Assembly (NCBI GenBank): GCA_012032575.1
Contig: JAAUSP010000393.1
Span: 1 to 7,283, forward strand
Reading direction: 5' to 3'
Source of the DNA: Anaerolineales bacterium
Lineage (GTDB): Bacteria > Chloroflexota > Anaerolineae > 4572-78 > J111
DNA length: 7,283 nt
The translations under genes and the position numbers were made by a program. Numbering within the stretch: the first letter of the stretch is position 1; every line of letters begins with the position of its first letter. This document shows, in pieces, positions 6,002 to 7,283 of the stretch. A model generated the notes under the pieces. That model made no database searches and had not been told where the DNA came from. It was given only the letters and a program-made list of their open reading frames with translations.

Positions 6002-6490
6002 TTATCCAGGTAGGAGCGGCCAGAATAGAGGAAACAAAAAGATAATCACGACGGCTAAAAGCAGGGTTAAGGGCAGCCCCACCCGCACATAATCCCGAAA
6101 GTTGTAGCCACCCGGTCCCATGACCAATATATTGACCGCATGGCCCAGAGGGGTGATAAACGCCATAGAGGTAGCCAGGGCAACGCCCATGGCCAGCGAG
6201 CGCGGGTCTAGCCCTAAATTTTGCGCTGTTTGAATAGCGATGGGGGCCATAATCGCAGCGACGGCTGCGCCGTTCATGGCCTGGGTCAGCAGGGTTGTCA
6301 GGATAAACAGCCCGGCCAGCAAGGCCAGCGGTCCAGCCGGCCCAAGCAACGTAATCAACCACTGCGCCAGCAAATTCGCCGCCCCAGTTTTGGTAATAGC
6401 AATGCCCAGCGGCAGCATCCCGGCAATAAGGAAAATACTCTTCCATTCCACGGCTTGATAAGCCTGGTCCATGGTTAGCACTTTGGCCAA
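6002..6490 (-). CDS. SLC13/DASS-type permease, C-terminal transport half (after frameshift)
   Basis: This frame continues the permease encoded at 6475-7283 after a one-base shift at about 6488-6491. It reads LAKVLTMDQAYQAVEWKSIFLIAGMLPLGIA, then about four further membrane helices, ending FPLFWPLLPG. It contains TQAMNGAAVAAIMAPIAI, which corresponds to the second SNT-like substrate and sodium site of the SLC13 fold (Asn kept, but M-N-G instead of the usual S-N-A/T), and SMAFITPLGHAVNILVMGPGGY, the conserved TPxG...N...GPGGY region. An internal ATG at 6472 has no evident ribosome site, so separate translation is doubtful. Its stop is 14 bp from that of the converging 5313-5987 gene, leaving no room for a separate terminator. 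The substrate is probably a di- or tricarboxylate, sulfate or similar anion, but cannot be fixed. Confidence 0.7.
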   Translation of the reverse strand: MAKVLTMDQAYQAVEWKSIFLIAGMLPLGIAITKTGAANLLAQWLITLLGPAGPLALLAGLFILTTLLTQAMNGAAVAAIMAPIAIQTAQNLGLDPRSLAMGVALATSMAFITPLGHAVNILVMGPGGYNFRDYVRVGLPLTLLLAVVIIFLFPLFWPLLPG

Positions 6491-7283
6491 ACCATCAGCA
6501 GCGCCCCACCCAGGATAACTTCGGCCACCAGAGCCGAATTGAGGGTGGCCAGGGCCAATGTAGTTGCCATAATTATCAGAGCCAGCCGGCCCTTGCCAGG
6601 TACCAGTCTGGCCTCTTCCGGCCCATTGCCCAAAACAATCAGGTCTGGTTCCGCATGTAATACCTGCACTCGTTCGCGAGGTCCTTGCAGCAAGAGAGCA
6701 TCCCCAAATTGCAGCGGCAAATCGGCCAGGCCAGTACGCCGTTGATGACCGCCTCGCCACAAAGCCAGAGCGGTCATACCATACTTTTCCCGAAAATGCG
6801 CCTGGCGCAGCGTTTGCCCAATCAAGCGGGAGCGAGGAGCCAGGACGGTTTCGACAACGATAATTGCGGCTGATTCGAGGTCTTCCTCGCGCCAATCACG
6901 CGAAGGTAATATCTCAAAGTAAGGTTCAGCATCGCGCTGGCGTAACTCTTCCAAATTACCGGCAAACAGAATAATGTCGCCTTGCTGCACGGTTTTACTG
7001 GGTGGCGGCGACAGCGTGACCTGCCCATTCCGCTCTATTGCAACCACCGTCAGGTTGTAGCGTTCTCGTAGCGCATTTTCAGCCAGCGATTTACCATTCA
7101 GGGCCGAGCCAACAGGGACCCGGACTCGAAACAATCGTTCGTCCAGCCGATACACCCCCACCAAATCTTCTTCCGCCTGACGCTCTTTTTCCAGATAATC
7201 AACCGGCCACTGCGCCGGCAGCAGCAGCCGTCCCACCCAGGCCATATAAGCAATCCCAACCGCTACAATCACCAACCCCAACG
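6475..7283 (-). CDS. SLC13/DASS-type permease with two RCK_C domains (5' end off the window, frameshifted at 3')
   Basis: The frame enters from the right edge inside a membrane helix (LVIVAVGIAYMAWVGRLLLP), so the true start and the first transport half lie outside. Two consecutive RCK_C (TrkA C-terminal) domains follow, at about residues 42-118 (FRVRVPVGSALNGKSLAE...LTVVAIERNG...GDIILFAGN) and 138-217 (VVETVLAPRSRLIGQTLRQ...GMTALALWRGG...FGDALLLQG) of the visible part. Such domains sit in the central cytoplasmic loop of many bacterial SLC13 permeases and may bind a regulatory ligand. The next membrane helix begins at about 231 (LALIIMATTLALATLNSALVAEVILGGALLMV), after which the frame runs into WPKC-stop (TAA 6477-6475). 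The proper continuation is in the -1 frame; one extra T in the minus-strand TTT (6491-6489) would give MVLAKVLTMDQ, so a one-base loss broke the gene. Confidence 0.8.
   Translation of the reverse strand, partial: LGLVIVAVGIAYMAWVGRLLLPAQWPVDYLEKERQAEEDLVGVYRLDERLFRVRVPVGSALNGKSLAENALRERYNLTVVAIERNGQVTLSPPPSKTVQQGDIILFAGNLEELRQRDAEPYFEILPSRDWREEDLESAAIIVVETVLAPRSRLIGQTLRQAHFREKYGMTALALWRGGHQRRTGLADLPLQFGDALLLQGPRERVQVLHAEPDLIVLGNGPEEARLVPGKGRLALIIMATTLALATLNSALVAEVILGGALLMVWPKC

Noticed and set aside
6475..6495. Programmed -1 ribosomal frameshift in the permease
   Set aside because: No X-XXY-YYZ slippery heptamer is present at the junction and the upstream product would lack the second transport half.
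6491..6895. Minus-strand frame upstream of 6490 in the same phase as the permease C-terminal half
   Set aside because: Only the part after about 6490 matches a permease; the earlier part (Arg-, Ser-, Gly-rich) is the out-of-frame reading of the RCK_C region.

Overview
The window looks like chromosomal DNA from a moderately GC-rich, probably uncultured, member of the Chloroflexota (Anaerolineae-like). This is an inference from protein style: a GT-C type membrane protein with a short soluble tail, a cytoplasmic REC-GAF-PAS histidine kinase, an SLC13 permease with two RCK_C domains, and palindromic intergenic repeats. No rRNA, tRNA, CRISPR array, transposase or phage gene was seen.

Layout, left to right. 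(1) The last 17 codons of an upstream membrane protein (+). (2) A palindromic repeat of about 100 bp. (3) A polytopic GT-C-like membrane protein (+, 188-1825) whose frame is broken near 1372-1401, leaving a 399-aa N-terminal part and a C-terminal part of about 140 aa. (4) Converging on it, a 659-aa cytoplasmic hybrid histidine kinase (-, 1856-3835). (5) A divergent AT-rich intergenic region of 484 bp with a perfect 15-bp inverted repeat, small palindromes and a TATAAT box. (6) A family 2 glycosyltransferase of the polyprenyl-phosphate sugar transferase type (+, 4320-5288). (7) A tightly linked 224-aa protein of unknown function (+, 5313-5987). (8) Converging on it with a 14-bp gap, the C-terminal portion of an SLC13-type permease (-, 6002 to the right edge), broken by a one-base frameshift at about 6489-6491.

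How the genes may work together (inference): the GT2 enzyme could make a lipid-linked sugar that a GT-C membrane enzyme, such as the broken one at 188-1825, would use for envelope glycosylation. The kinase lies between them on the other strand and shows no sequence link to that pathway. The 224-aa protein is probably co-transcribed with GT2.

The main caution is that two of the five substantial genes are interrupted, and each lesion lies at or beside a single-base run. Consensus sequencing error is therefore as plausible as real gene decay. I see no convincing new multi-gene system. The items most worth a second look are the 224-aa unknown protein, the broken GT-C gene and the intergenic palindromes.
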